Part shown: piece after piece, positions 4,470 through 5,293 of the stretch
Layout: each line of letters begins with the position of its first letter
Numbering within the stretch: position 1 is the stretch's first letter
From: Bacillota bacterium
Lineage (GTDB): Bacteria > Bacillota > Dethiobacteria > DTU022
Assembly (NCBI GenBank): GCA_012510325.1
Contig: JAAZIG010000114.1
Coordinates: 1 to 5,293 of the forward strand
Direction: 5' to 3'
Length of the DNA: 5,293 bases
Notes under the pieces: model-generated
The model's database searches: none
What the model saw: the letters and a program-made list of their open reading frames with translations, nothing else
Told to the model about the DNA's origin: nothing
Program-made: the position numbers and the translations under genes

Positions 4470-5293
4470 TCACGAAATACGGTCCTGGGTCAGGGAGAGG
4501 CCCAGGGTAATCCAGAAAAGCGGCATCACGGCGATAACATCAATATTGGCAACACCCTGGAGCAGGTACGCCAGGATCATGGTGAAGAACAGCAGTCCGT
4601 TCTCCCCCGGCCTGATCCGGAGAAAGGAACTGAGGAACCAGAGGAACGCACAAAGCGCAAAGAGCCCCATCGTTGCGGCGATCTCCAGATATATATTGTG
4701 CGCTTTGTCGATTATCACCCGGGGGGGGGCGGGAAGATCCAGGTGATCCGGGCCCACACCGAAAGCCCAGTTTGCCCGGATCACCTTGAGCGTCTCTTTC
4801 CAGATATAGAGCCTATCCGTACCGGCGCTGTCCTCCAACTCCAGAGCCAGCGCAAGCTGATCCGGTATGCTGAAGGCTCTTTTTATCAGCAGCCAGTCGC
4901 GCGCCGGAGCGAGCAGCGCTGTGGTCAGGAGCAGGATGAGGAAAAGAATCAGCAGCGCCCTCCGGTTTTTCGGATTGCGGAAAAAGTGGCAGAATATAAT
5001 CAGCAGCGGCAGGGGCAGGGCCAGCCAGGCGCCCCGGGTTAGCGAGACCAGCAGCCCGGCGTAGATCAGCGCCGCACAGCCCAGCCAGACAGCTTCCCGG
5101 CGGCGCAGGTAGAAGCAGATTGCTGCCGGCAGGATAAAAACCGTGTAGGTCCCCACAAAATTACGGTTGCCGATGGTAGAGTAGGGGTGCATCCGATCAT
5201 GAATGTAGTGGGGGATGAAATTGAACCCGATGTACTGCAGGACAGCGATAAGGGAAACCAGGGCCGCAGCGGCGCTCATCCATTTCAAGATGA
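4470..5293 (-). CDS. O-antigen ligase/polymerase family membrane protein (C-terminal part)
   Basis: The 5' end is cut by the window. The frame is open to the edge, and the codon at 5286-5288 is only a TTG, so the true start probably lies outside. The visible 270-odd residues (numbered from that TTG) hold many hydrophobic segments separated by short loops. They resemble the Wzy_C/O-antigen ligase family: IGNRNFVGTYT at 39-49, SLTRGAWLA at 82-90 with the Arg typical of the family, and a large extracytoplasmic loop at about 128-195. That loop is followed by the signature FGVGPDHLD (176-184) and DKAHNIYLEIAATMG (194-208). Such proteins join or polymerise lipid-linked glycans outside the membrane. 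In a presumed Gram-positive-type cell the acceptor may be a cell-wall or S-layer glycan rather than LPS. It ends with TGA at 4470-4472, convergent with sigK. A nine-C run within the coding strand lies at 4721-4729. The specific substrate cannot be told. Confidence 0.75.
   Translation of the reverse strand, partial: ILKWMSAAAALVSLIAVLQYIGFNFIPHYIHDRMHPYSTIGNRNFVGTYTVFILPAAICFYLRRREAVWLGCAALIYAGLLVSLTRGAWLALPLPLLIIFCHFFRNPKNRRALLILFLILLLTTALLAPARDWLLIKRAFSIPDQLALALELEDSAGTDRLYIWKETLKVIRANWAFGVGPDHLDLPAPPRVIIDKAHNIYLEIAATMGLFALCAFLWFLSSFLRIRPGENGLLFFTMILAYLLQGVANIDVIAVMPLFWITLGLSLTQDRIS
4721..4729. repeat. G9/C9 homopolymer tract inside the ligase-like gene
   Basis: Nine consecutive Gs on the plus strand (nine Cs in the gene) encode part of Ala-Pro-Pro-Arg at residues 187-190, just before the conserved AHNIYLE motif. 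The reading frame is intact on both sides at this length. Such tracts are prone to slipped-strand change, and a one-base change here would remove the catalytic-loop motif and the last helices. Confidence 0.75.

Noticed and set aside
4407..5042. Plus-strand open frame of 211 codons
   Set aside because: It overlaps the ligase-like gene in antisense, and its Gln/Glu/Arg-rich translation is what an inverted hydrophobic gene gives.
5286..5288. TTG as the start codon of the ligase-like gene
   Set aside because: The frame stays open to the window edge, the visible part is shorter than the family norm and begins within a membrane segment, so the start is most likely outside.

Overview
The window looks like chromosomal DNA of an anaerobic, endospore-forming Firmicute (Clostridia-type, perhaps a Peptococcaceae-, Moorella- or syntroph-like lineage). 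Two things support this: an intact sporulation sigma factor gene of the SigK type, and a redox operon combining Rnf-family subunits with a formate-dehydrogenase-type iron-sulfur subunit. Coding DNA is fairly GC-rich, while the central promoter region is strongly AT-rich. The species cannot be fixed from the sequence alone.

Layout, left to right. Positions 1-134 are non-coding: a 17-bp tandem repeat, an imperfect hairpin and a strong intrinsic terminator. Positions 135-3378 hold three minus-strand genes, read right to left as an RnfC-like subunit (2026-3378), an RnfD-like subunit (949-1968) and a four-cluster FdnH/FdhB-like ferredoxin with a C-terminal membrane helix (135-902). Gaps are 57 and 46 bp, and the last two genes share the same Shine-Dalgarno octamer at the same distance. 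Positions 3379-3675 are a divergent regulatory region. Positions 3676-4365 (plus strand) encode SigK with an apparent pro-sequence, preceded by a SigE-like promoter. Positions 4366-4469 hold two GC-rich inverted repeats between convergent genes. From 4470 to the right edge is the C-terminal part of a minus-strand O-antigen ligase/polymerase-family membrane protein, cut by the window.

The most interesting content is the three-gene redox unit. It has a plausible promoter region upstream and a terminator just downstream, so it appears complete. Yet it has only two of the six usual Rnf subunits (no RnfG, E, A or B in view), and its third member is a formate dehydrogenase beta-type subunit without a catalytic alpha or cytochrome gamma subunit. 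A reasonable inference is a reduced Rnf-like module. RnfC would handle NAD(H) and FMN at the cytoplasmic face, RnfD would carry a covalent flavin in the membrane, and the FdnH-like polyferredoxin would replace RnfB or couple the module to a formate dehydrogenase or other oxidoreductase encoded elsewhere. The function is not shown by the sequence.

The sigK and ligase genes have no evident functional link to the redox operon.
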